In this document: positions 1-5,431 of the stretch, piece by piece
Layout: every line of letters begins with the position of its first letter
How positions within the stretch are numbered: the stretch's first letter is position 1
From: DASRJX01 sp035649235
Lineage (GTDB): Bacteria; Acidobacteriota; Polarisedimenticolia; Gp22-AA2
Assembly: GCA_035649235.1 (NCBI GenBank)
Contig: DASRJX010000021.1
Coordinates: 1 to 10,414 of the forward strand
Length of the DNA: 10,414 bases
Direction of reading: 5' to 3'
Made by a program: the position numbers and the translations under genes
The notes under the pieces: generated by a model
Database searches by the model: none
Told to the model about the DNA's origin: nothing
What the model saw: only the letters and a program-made list of their open reading frames with translations

Positions 1-132
1 AGCCCGGCCGTCGTCCGCCTCGGGGAGCCCTACCGCCTGGTGCGCTCTTCGGATGACAGACTGATCGTCTGCTCGGAGTCCGGCACCTGGGACTACGCCC
101 CCGCGGAAGCGGCGCCCACTCCGGTTCAGTAG
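1..132 (+). CDS. 3' end of an unidentified protein
   Basis: This is the C-terminal 43 residues of a gene that begins before the window, read in frame from base 1 to a TAG at 130-132. The visible part includes VVRLGEPYRLVRSSDDRLIV and ends in a Pro/Ala-rich tail (APAEAAPTPVQ). Third positions are mostly G or C, as in the other genes here, and the alternating hydrophobic/charged pattern looks like beta strands. No domain can be recognised from so short a piece. The next possible start on this strand is about 58 bases downstream, so it may or may not share a transcript with the following small frames. Confidence 0.6.
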   Translation, partial: SPAVVRLGEPYRLVRSSDDRLIVCSESGTWDYAPAEAAPTPVQ

Positions 133-193
133 GGAACTGAAAAAGGCGGCATCAGGACGTGTACGTCGCATGAGACACTGGGGAAGGAAATGA

Positions 194-310
194 GCCGACA
201 TTCGGACCGGACCATTCGCAGACCACAGGGGCGCCGAGCCGTTCGTGGCGTCGGTCGTCGAGCATCTCATGCAGGCGGCCCTGCAGCAGGAGAACACAGA
301 CCGCAGATGA
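194..310 (+). other. Possible small or frameshifted reading frame
   Basis: An open stretch in this frame reads naturally from about 230 onward (AEPFVASVVEHLMQAALQQE, then NTDRR and a TGA at 308-310), with good G/C third positions and a helical, amphipathic look. Its stop overlaps the next start as ATGA (307-310), which is typical of coupled genes. A TGA at 191-193 closes the frame upstream, and the only internal starts are a GTG at 245 and an ATG at 269. An ATG at 190 with a purine-rich leader (GGGGAAGGAA) lies in a different frame, whose product is Arg-rich and looks non-coding beyond about 230. It is therefore either a very short peptide starting at 245 or 269, a remnant, or a gene broken by a frameshift near 225-235. 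Confidence 0.3.
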
Positions 311-501
311 AGAGCGTGGCGATCCAGCGCGGCCAGGATCGGGATGCGACGCGGGTCGAGCCGCTATCGGTCATCGGCGGAGCCGAATACCTTTTCCCGG
401 CGACGGCGCTTCAGGGCGAGGGGCCCTTCCACGTCCTCATCCGGACCGACCAGTCGGAGCTCCGCCTGAAGCTGAAGCGCTCGGCGCTCGCGGACCCTTG
501 A
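307..501 (+). CDS. Small unknown protein, 64 residues
   Basis: This 64-residue frame starts at ATG 307, overlaps the TGA of the preceding short frame by ATGA, and ends at TGA 499-501, which overlaps the TTG start of the carbonic anhydrase. Third positions are strongly G/C. The middle and end (VEPLSVIGGAEYLFPATALQ, then a strand-like GPFHVLIRTD and LRLKLKRS) look like a compact beta-rich fold with a basic tail. I see no signal peptide or membrane segment, so it is probably cytoplasmic. I do not recognise a family. The frame stays open further upstream to an ATG at 190, but that extension is Arg-rich and its best-looking sequence lies in another frame, so the shorter start is preferred. The overlaps suggest expression coupled to the carbonic anhydrase. 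Confidence 0.5.
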   Translation: MKSVAIQRGQDRDATRVEPLSVIGGAEYLFPATALQGEGPFHVLIRTDQSELRLKLKRSALADP

Positions 502-1304
502 CCAACGTGCGCCCGTTGAGGCTCGTTCTTGCCGCGTCGCTTCTCTGTCTCGGTGGCTGCGCGGCGCACTCCGGCACCCCCCCACAGGGGTCCGCGCCTG
601 CCCCGCACGCGAGCGGGGAACCACCGCACTGGGCCTACGACGGAGAGGAAGGCCCGTCCCACTGGGGTGATCTCGACCCTGCGTTCGCAACCTGCAGTCT
701 CGGCCACCTGCAGTCCCCGATCGACATCCCAGCGGCGTCCATCAAGCCCGAGCACCTCGACCCGATCCGCTTCGACTACAGTGAGGCGCCGCTTCGCGTC
801 AGCGACAACGGTCACACCGAGATGATCGCGTACCCGCCGGGGAGCACGATCCGCGTCGGATCGGCCGAGTACGCACTGCAGCAGATCCATTTCCACCGGC
901 CCAGCGAAGAAATGGTCGATGGACAGCCGTTTGCGATGGTCGCCCACCTCGTGCACCAGAAGAAGGGCGGCGGGCTCGCCGTGGTCGCGGTCCTCTTCCA
1001 GGAAGGCGCCGACAACCCGGCGCTCGCCCGGATCTTCGATCACCTTCCCGCCGCGCCCGGCAAGGAGGAGGCCCTCGCCGGCGTTGCCGTGGACGCGTCG
1101 GCGCTGCTCCCTCCGAGCAAGTCCTACTTCACATTCGAGGGCTCGCTCACGACCCCGCCCTGCAGCGAGGGCGTGACCTGGTTCGTGCTCCGCACGCCGG
1201 TCACTGCGTCGGTGGGTCAGATCAGCGCGTTCGCCCGACACTACCCGCACAACGTGCGACCCGTGCAGCCGGTCGGCGGACGGCAGATCCGCGCCAGCCA
1301 GTAA
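498..1304 (+). CDS. cah: Alpha-carbonic anhydrase, lipoprotein
   Basis: Reversible hydration of CO2 to bicarbonate by a zinc enzyme, here probably anchored to a membrane and facing the periplasm. The 268-residue product starts with a signal peptide and lipobox (LGGC, lipidated Cys21). The alpha-class fold follows: HWGDL near 55-59, QSPIDI at 72-77, the likely proton-shuttle His106 (DNGH), zinc ligands His131 and His133 (QIHFHRPSE) and His150 (VAHLVH), and the signature SLTTPPCSEG at 216-225, with Thr218/219 matching the gatekeeper threonines. Cys66 and Cys222 match the disulfide usual in bacterial periplasmic members. Length is normal once the lipoprotein leader is allowed for. The TTG at 498 is chosen because it overlaps the previous stop (TTGA) and gives a full leader; a GTG at 507 is the alternative. 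No Shine-Dalgarno sequence is visible, consistent with translational coupling. All catalytic residues are present, so activity is expected. Confidence 0.95.
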   Translation: MTNVRPLRLVLAASLLCLGGCAAHSGTPPQGSAPAPHASGEPPHWAYDGEEGPSHWGDLDPAFATCSLGHLQSPIDIPAASIKPEHLDPIRFDYSEAPLRVSDNGHTEMIAYPPGSTIRVGSAEYALQQIHFHRPSEEMVDGQPFAMVAHLVHQKKGGGLAVVAVLFQEGADNPALARIFDHLPAAPGKEEALAGVAVDASALLPPSKSYFTFEGSLTTPPCSEGVTWFVLRTPVTASVGQISAFARHYPHNVRPVQPVGGRQIRASQ

Positions 1305-1309
1305 GGCCG

Positions 1310-1325
1310 TCGGGGAGTACTCCGA
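1310..1325 (+). terminator. Weak stem-loop after carbonic anhydrase
   Basis: A six-pair stem (TCGGGG with CTCCGA, one G-U pair) closes an AGTA loop five bases after the carbonic anhydrase stop. No T-run follows, so it would be a poor intrinsic terminator. It may only mark the end of the message or be chance in GC-rich DNA. Confidence 0.2.
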
Positions 1326-1356
1326 GATCCGCGGCTCCACCAGGCCCCCATCGGCG

Positions 1357-1375
1357 TAGAATCGCAACGGGGGGA
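1357..1375 (+). promoter_or_regulatory. Possible -10 box and ribosome site for the DUF3300 gene
   Basis: TAGAAT at 1357-1362 matches the -10 consensus at five of six positions, an A/T-rich island in otherwise GC-rich DNA. No good -35 lies 16-18 bases upstream. A strong purine run, GGGGGGA, at 1369-1375 sits three bases before the ATG at 1379 and is the likely ribosome-binding site. If the -10 is used, transcription would start at about the ribosome site, leaving almost no leader, so the promoter call is weak and read-through from upstream is an alternative. Confidence 0.25.
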
Positions 1376-1378
1376 CCG

Positions 1379-2830
1379 ATGCGAAGAGTGAACAGGGCTA
1401 CACTCCTGCGACGGATGCGGTCGACGCTGGCGGCGCTCTGCTGCGCGCTGATCCTGGGCCCCTGCGACCTCATGGCGCTGGCGCAGGCCGCCAAGGAGAC
1501 TCCTCCAGCACCTCCCGCCACGCCACCTCCGGCGACGCCGCCGGCTGGCAAGCCGGGCGAGGCCGCCCCGCCCGCCTCGACGCCTCCCGTGGGCGCGCCG
1601 GTTGCCGCCCCGGCGGAGAAGGAGGCCCCCAAGCTCCCCACGGCGCAGCTCGATTCGCTCGTGGCGCCTATCGCCCTCTATCCGGATTCGCTCCTGGCCC
1701 AGACGCTCGTCGCCTCGACCTATCCGCTCGAGATCGTGCAGCTCAATCAGTGGCTGGCGAAGAACAAGAACCTGAAGGACAAGGCGCTGGTCGACGCGGT
1801 CGCCAAGCAGCCGTGGGACGCGAGCATCCAGTCGATGGCCGCCTTCCCCGACGTGGTCAAGCGCCTCTCCGACGACGTCCAGTGGACCACGGATCTCGGG
1901 AACGCCTTCCTCGCACAGCAGAGCGACGTGATGGACGCCGTGCAGCGCATGCGCAAGAAGGCCCAGGACAACGGGGCGCTCAAGACCAACGAGCAACAGA
2001 AGGTGAGCGAACAGAAGGCCGGCGACAAGACGGTCGTCGTCGTCGAATCGGCGAACCCGGAGGTCGTCTACGTGCCATCGTACAGCCCGACCGTCGTCTA
2101 CGGAGCGCCAGTCTATCCGTATCCGCCGATCTACTATCCACCGTACCCGCCAGGCGCCGCCTTCGTCTCGTTCAGCTTCGGCGTGATGTGGGGCGCGGCG
2201 GTCTGGGGCGGCTCCTGCTGCGGCTGCGGCTGGGGCGGGAACGACATCGACATCAACGTCAACAACAACTTCAACCGCAACAACATCAACACCGGCGACA
2301 TCGGAAGCGGTGGCCGCGGCGACGGCAACCGCGGCGACGCCGCCGGGAATCGCGGCGGAGCCGGAGCCGGCAACAAGGCCGGCGGCGGCAACAAGGCCGG
2401 CGGCTCGAAGTGGCAGCACAACCCACAGCACCGCGGCGGCACGCCGTACGCCGACAAGGCGACCGCCAACAAGTACGGCGGGAACGCGCGCGGCGACTCG
2501 CTCAGCCAGCGCCAGTCCAAGGCCGGCGGGCAAGGGGCCGGCGACCGCGCCGGCGGCGCGGGGGGACGAGGCGGCGCTCCCAGCGCGGGGACGCGCGATG
2601 CGGGCGGCGGCGCCGGCAACCGGGCGGGCGGGGGCGCGGGCGGCGGCGCCAACCGGGGCGGCGGAGGGGGCGGCGATCGCATCGGCAGCCGGGACATTGG
2701 CGGAGGAGGCCGAGGCGGCGGGGGCGGATTCGGCGGCGGCTCCGGCGGCTTCAACGGGTCGAGCGCCCGCGCCAGCAGCGCCCGCGGCGGCCGCAGCATG
2801 GGAGGAGGCGGCGGTGGTCGCCGGAGGTAG
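1379..2830 (+). CDS. DUF3300 family secreted protein
   Basis: This 483-residue protein of unknown biochemical role belongs to the DUF3300 family. The N-terminus has basic residues and a hydrophobic stretch (about 14-37) that fits an export signal, then a Pro/Ala linker (about 41-80). The family core spans about 88-270 and shows its hallmark LVAPIALYPDSLLAQ, followed by STYPLEIVQ, QPWDASIQS and the VVYVPSYSPTVVYG strand region. A Tyr/Pro-rich run and a Gly/aromatic hydrophobic segment (250-280) lead to a Cys cluster (Cys280, 281, 283), a beta-like Asp/Asn tract (DIDINVNNNFNRNN) and a 170-residue Gly/Arg/Ala-rich tail. It starts at ATG 1379 after GGGGGGA. Its stop overlaps the ribosome site of the DUF2950 gene, so the two are co-translated, and such DUF3300-DUF2950 pairing is common in proteobacteria and acidobacteria. 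An envelope role is likely but unproven. Confidence 0.9.
   Translation: MRRVNRATLLRRMRSTLAALCCALILGPCDLMALAQAAKETPPAPPATPPPATPPAGKPGEAAPPASTPPVGAPVAAPAEKEAPKLPTAQLDSLVAPIALYPDSLLAQTLVASTYPLEIVQLNQWLAKNKNLKDKALVDAVAKQPWDASIQSMAAFPDVVKRLSDDVQWTTDLGNAFLAQQSDVMDAVQRMRKKAQDNGALKTNEQQKVSEQKAGDKTVVVVESANPEVVYVPSYSPTVVYGAPVYPYPPIYYPPYPPGAAFVSFSFGVMWGAAVWGGSCCGCGWGGNDIDINVNNNFNRNNINTGDIGSGGRGDGNRGDAAGNRGGAGAGNKAGGGNKAGGSKWQHNPQHRGGTPYADKATANKYGGNARGDSLSQRQSKAGGQGAGDRAGGAGGRGGAPSAGTRDAGGGAGNRAGGGAGGGANRGGGGGGDRIGSRDIGGGGRGGGGGFGGGSGGFNGSSARASSARGGRSMGGGGGGRRR
2306..2827 (+). repeat. Gly/Arg-rich low-complexity tail coding sequence
   Basis: About 170 codons at the end of the DUF3300 gene encode imperfect, irregular Gly-rich units (GNRGG, GNKAGG, GAGNRAGG, long Gly runs) with Arg, Ala, Asn and Ser. 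The DNA is dominated by GGC/GGA/GCC codons, which is why all other frames over this stretch are also open. There is no fixed period, so it is low complexity and not a true tandem array. Such tails are usually disordered and vary in length between strains. Confidence 0.65.
2823..2828 (+). promoter_or_regulatory. Ribosome-binding site of the DUF2950 gene
   Basis: GGAGGT overlaps the last codons and TAG stop of the DUF3300 gene and lies six bases before ATG 2835. It decides the start: the same frame is open back to 2310, but that extension is only the shadow of the Gly-rich tail. Confidence 0.75.
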
Positions 2831-2834
2831 GACG

Positions 2835-3836
2835 ATGACCAGAGCGACGCCTTTGTTCCTGCTGCGCCTGCTGTGCCTTGCGCTTCTGCTGGCGCAGGCC
2901 CTTCCGGCGGCGTCCCAGACGCCAACGAAGCCGGCGCCCGCGCCCAAACCCGCTCCCAAGCCTGCGCCGAAGCCCGCGTCGCCCGCCGTTCCGCAGATGA
3001 CGTTCCCGTCTCCGGAGGAGGCGGCCGATGCGCTCATCCAGGCGGCGTCCACCTTCGACGTCGGGGCCCTGACGAAGATCCTCGGATCGGACGGCATCGA
3101 CCTCGTGGTCACGGCCGACAAGGTGCAGGACGAGAACACCAGTAAGGCGTTCGCAGCACAGGCGCGCGACAAGCACTCGATCGTCAAGGACAAGGCGAAC
3201 CCCAAGGTCGCCGTCCTCATCGTCGGGGCGGACGACTGGCCGTCGCCGACGCCGCTCGTCCAGACGCCGAACGGCCGGTGGCGCTTCGACACCAAGACCG
3301 GCCGGCTGGAGCTCCTGAGGCGGCGCATCGGACGGAACGAGCTGGACGCCATCGAGGTGTGCCGCGGCTACGTCGAGGCGCAGCAGGAATACGCGCTCAG
3401 CAAGCACGGCGACTCGAAGGTGAACCAATACGCACAGCGCATCATCGCCTCGCCCGGAAAACAGGACGGCCTGACGTGGCAGACGCCCGACGGCAAGTGG
3501 GAGGGGCCGGTGGCGGAGGGGATCGCGCGGGTGATCTCCGAAGGGTACTCGAGCCGCTACGAGCCGTATCACGGCTACTACTACAAGGTCCTGAAGGGGC
3601 AGGGTCCCTCCGCCTACCTCGGGAGCATGGACTTCGTCGTCAACGGGGCGATGATCGGCGGCTTCGCGCTCGCCGCCGCGCCGGCGGAGTACGGCGCCAC
3701 CGGCGTAAAGTCGTTCATCGTCAGCCACGACGGCGTCGTGTACGAGAAGGACCTCGGCGAGAAGACCCTCGCTCTCTTCAACGCCATGGATCGCTTCGAC
3801 CCGGACGAGACATGGAGCCCGGTGGAGCCCGATTAG
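2835..3836 (+). CDS. DUF2950 family secreted protein
   Basis: This 333-residue protein belongs to the DUF2950 family, whose function is not known to me. It has a signal peptide (hydrophobic core about 7-23, cleavage likely after AAS near 27), then a short Lys-Pro-Ala repeat linker (residues 32-50, KPAPAPKPAPKPAPKPA). The family body begins at about 57 (FPSPEEAADALIQAA) and contains the conserved DDWPSPTPLV (133-142), GRWRFDTKTG (147-156), RRIGRNELDAIEV (163-175), a YVEAQQEYA helix (179-187), PGKQDGLTW (207-215), EPYHGYYYKVL (243-253) and the closing strands IVSHDGVVYEKDLGE. The length fits the family. It follows the DUF3300 gene by four bases with a strong ribosome site and is probably exported to the same compartment. 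A strong stem-loop overlapping its stop suggests that the transcript ends here. Family assignment is firm; function is open. Confidence 0.93.
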   Translation: MTRATPLFLLRLLCLALLLAQALPAASQTPTKPAPAPKPAPKPAPKPASPAVPQMTFPSPEEAADALIQAASTFDVGALTKILGSDGIDLVVTADKVQDENTSKAFAAQARDKHSIVKDKANPKVAVLIVGADDWPSPTPLVQTPNGRWRFDTKTGRLELLRRRIGRNELDAIEVCRGYVEAQQEYALSKHGDSKVNQYAQRIIASPGKQDGLTWQTPDGKWEGPVAEGIARVISEGYSSRYEPYHGYYYKVLKGQGPSAYLGSMDFVVNGAMIGGFALAAAPAEYGATGVKSFIVSHDGVVYEKDLGEKTLALFNAMDRFDPDETWSPVEPD

Positions 3837-3861
3837 CGCGCGCCCGCGCGCTGGCTCCATG
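3811..3861 (+). terminator. Nested stem-loop over the DUF2950 stop codon
   Basis: CATGGAGCC at 3811-3819 is the exact complement of GGCTCCATG at 3853-3861. Inside it, AGCGCGC (3835-3841) pairs with GCGCGCT (3846-3852) around a GCCC loop. A second copy of TGGAGCC at 3823-3829 can pair with 3853-3859 instead, stacking directly on the inner stem apart from a five-base bulge. The structure contains the TAG stop (3834-3836). No T-run follows, so it could be a U-less terminator, a transcript-stabilising 3' structure or both. Confidence 0.45.
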
Positions 3862-3903
3862 TCATGGCGGCCGCGCCAGTTCTCGGCGAGGAGCTTGCAT
3901 TGC

Positions 3904-3912
3904 TGATACCAT
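3904..3912 (+). promoter_or_regulatory. Possible extended -10 promoter for the M16 pair
   Basis: TGATACCAT matches the TGn-TAnnAT pattern of an extended -10 element, about 80 bases before the M16 start. No respectable -35 lies 17 bases upstream, which extended -10 promoters can tolerate. It sits just after the stem-loop that closes the previous unit, the expected place for a new promoter, but the match alone is weak. Confidence 0.25.
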
Positions 3913-3975
3913 CGGGCCACCCCGGTGGTGGAGGACCATGGAGGGTTAGCCCCGCCCTGCGTCCGGCAGGACGGA

Positions 3976-3984
3976 GAGGAGGAG
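3976..3984 (+). promoter_or_regulatory. Ribosome-binding site of the first M16 gene
   Basis: GAGGAGGAG lies eight bases before ATG 3993. It supports that start over the in-frame ATG at 3864, because only 3993 places a signal peptide at the N-terminus. Confidence 0.7.
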
Positions 3985-3992
3985 ATGAAGGG

Positions 3993-5420
3993 ATGAGACG
4001 CGGACTTCACATCGCGATGGTGACACTCGTGGCGGGCGGAGCCGCGGCGGTCGCCGTAGCCACGGCAGCGCAGGCCGCGGCGGCATCGAAGGCCCCGGCG
4101 GCCGCGGGGCCACAATGGAGCGTGCCGACGGCGATCAAGAAGCTGCCGAACGGACTGACCATCGTGGTCTCCGAGGACCACAGCACGCCCACCTTCGGCA
4201 TCTCGACCGTCTACCACGTCGGGTTCCGGCTGGAGCCGAAGGGACGCACGGGATTCGCCCACCTGTTCGAGCACATGATGTTCGAAGGCACGCCGAACGC
4301 TCCCAAGGGCGTGTTCTCGCGCGTCATCGAGGGGGGCGGCGGCAACGACAACGGCTCCACGCGGTTCGACTACACCAACTACATCGTCTCGGCCCCGGTG
4401 TCGGCGCTGGAGCCGATCCTGTGGCTCGAGGCGGACCGGATGCGCACGCTGAACTTCTCCGCCGAGAACCTCGCGAACCAGAAGGACGTGGTCAAGGAGG
4501 AGATCCGGGTCAACGTCAAGAACCGGCCCTACGGCCTGTTCTTCTGGACCGACCTGGGCGGGCTGGCGTTCGACAAGTGGGAGAACGCCCACGACGGCTA
4601 CGGCTCGTTCACGGATCTCGACGCCGCGACGCTCGACGACGTCAAGTCGTTCCACGCGACTTACTACGCTCCCAACAACGCGGTCATCGGCATCGCCGGG
4701 GACGTCAAGCCGGAGGAGGTCTTCGCCCTGGCGGAGAAGTACTTCGGCGGCATCCCGTCCCAGCCCGCGCCGCCCAAGGCCGACGTCTCCGAGAAGAAGA
4801 ACACCAAGGAGCGCACGCTGACGCAGACGGACGCCTTCGCCCGCGTTCCGGGTCTGGCCGTCGGCTGGAAGCTCCCCGCCCCCGACAGCCCCGACTACGT
4901 CGCGGCCGCGGTCCTGGGCGATCTCCTGGCGGGGGGCGGTGACGCCTCGCGCCTGTACCAGAAGCTGGTCAAGACGGACCAGGTCCTGCTCCAGGTCAGC
5001 GGCGGGGTCAACTGGCCGCTCGGGACCCCGTTCACCAACAACGGGCCGATCCTGATGCTGGTCTTCGGGCTGTACAAGCCGAACACCGACGCGGCCGCCG
5101 TGACCGCGGCGATCCAGAAGGAAGCGGACGCCATCGCCTCCGCCGGCGTGCCGCCTGCGGAACTGCAGCGCACCAAGACCAAGATGATGGCCGACTTCTA
5201 CTCCGTCATGGAGCGCCTGGTGAACCGCGCCGACATCCTGGCGATCCGCCAGACGTTCACCGGCAACGCCGCCACCATCAACCAGGTCCCAGCCCAGATC
5301 GGCGCCGTGACCTCCGACGATCTCAAGCGCGTGGCCGCCACCTACCTGACGGTCGCCAACCGATCCTCCGTCGACCGCCAGCCCGCTCCGCCTGCGCCGG
5401 CGGCGTCCTCGGGCCAGTGA
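3993..5420 (+). CDS. M16 family zinc peptidase, catalytic subunit
   Basis: This 475-residue metallopeptidase of family M16 (insulinase/pitrilysin type) cuts peptides and is probably exported. The signal peptide has a basic start and an Ala/Val-rich core up to about residue 31. The inverted zinc motif HxxEH is intact at 90-94 (FAHLFEHMMFEGT: His90, base Glu93, His94), and the third zinc ligand is probably Glu170 in the VVKEEIRVN helix, at the spacing seen in mitochondrial processing peptidase beta. The N-domain is about 45-250 and the C-domain about 270-450. The C-domain has SRLYQKLVKTDQVLLQVS where active homodimeric members have SRLYxxLRxxxxxxYxVS: the substrate-binding Arg and Tyr are replaced by Val326 and Leu333. 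The following gene supplies that pair, so the two should form a heterodimer. The C-terminus ends in a Pro/Ala tail. It starts at ATG 3993 after GAGGAGGAG. Confidence 0.94.
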   Translation: MRRGLHIAMVTLVAGGAAAVAVATAAQAAAASKAPAAAGPQWSVPTAIKKLPNGLTIVVSEDHSTPTFGISTVYHVGFRLEPKGRTGFAHLFEHMMFEGTPNAPKGVFSRVIEGGGGNDNGSTRFDYTNYIVSAPVSALEPILWLEADRMRTLNFSAENLANQKDVVKEEIRVNVKNRPYGLFFWTDLGGLAFDKWENAHDGYGSFTDLDAATLDDVKSFHATYYAPNNAVIGIAGDVKPEEVFALAEKYFGGIPSQPAPPKADVSEKKNTKERTLTQTDAFARVPGLAVGWKLPAPDSPDYVAAAVLGDLLAGGGDASRLYQKLVKTDQVLLQVSGGVNWPLGTPFTNNGPILMLVFGLYKPNTDAAAVTAAIQKEADAIASAGVPPAELQRTKTKMMADFYSVMERLVNRADILAIRQTFTGNAATINQVPAQIGAVTSDDLKRVAATYLTVANRSSVDRQPAPPAPAASSGQ

Positions 5421-5425
5421 GGAGG
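5420..5425 (+). promoter_or_regulatory. Ribosome-binding site of the second M16 gene
   Basis: AGGAGG starts on the last base of the upstream stop codon and lies six bases before ATG 5432. It favours ATG 5432 over the GTG at 5417, which overlaps the stop as GTGA but has no leader sequence of its own. Confidence 0.7.
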
Positions 5426-5431
5426 CGAGCC

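Larger units (their letters stand above)
3837..3992. other. Intergenic region before the M16 peptidase pair
   Basis: These 156 bases carry no convincing gene. They hold the right half of the nested stem-loop, a second small hairpin at 3864-3877 (TGGCG, GCCG loop, CGCCA), a possible extended -10 at 3904-3912, a CCAC/GTGG hairpin near 3918-3930, and the ribosome site of the next gene. The plus frame is open from an ATG at 3864 into the peptidase gene, but that extension lacks a signal peptide and crosses these features. Confidence 0.5.

Noticed and set aside
1316..1325. GGAGTACTCC palindrome (1314-1323) as an operator
   Set aside because: A ten-base palindrome is expected by chance every thousand bases or so; no second copy or promoter overlap supports it.
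2306..2827. Gly-rich repeats as a tandem repeat or CRISPR-like array
   Set aside because: Units vary in length and sequence and lie inside a gene in frame; there are no constant repeats or spacers.
2310..2834. An N-terminal extension of the DUF2950 protein back to 2310
   Set aside because: The extension is an Ala/Thr/Arg-rich shadow of the Gly-rich tail. GGAGGT and a signal peptide fix the start at 2835.
1241..3352. A 703-codon open frame on the minus strand across the carbonic anhydrase end, DUF3300 and DUF2950 genes
   Set aside because: It lies wholly over recognised plus-strand families. Its product is an Ala/Arg/Val-rich low-complexity string, as expected opposite a Gly-rich tail in GC-rich DNA.
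3864..3992. An N-terminal extension of the first M16 peptidase to ATG 3864
   Set aside because: It would bury the signal peptide 43 residues in and ignore the GAGGAGGAG ribosome site before 3993.
2751..4655. A 634-codon open frame on the minus strand across DUF2950 and the first M16 gene
   Set aside because: It is Arg/Leu/Val-rich with no domain, opposite two confidently identified genes; a GC-driven shadow.
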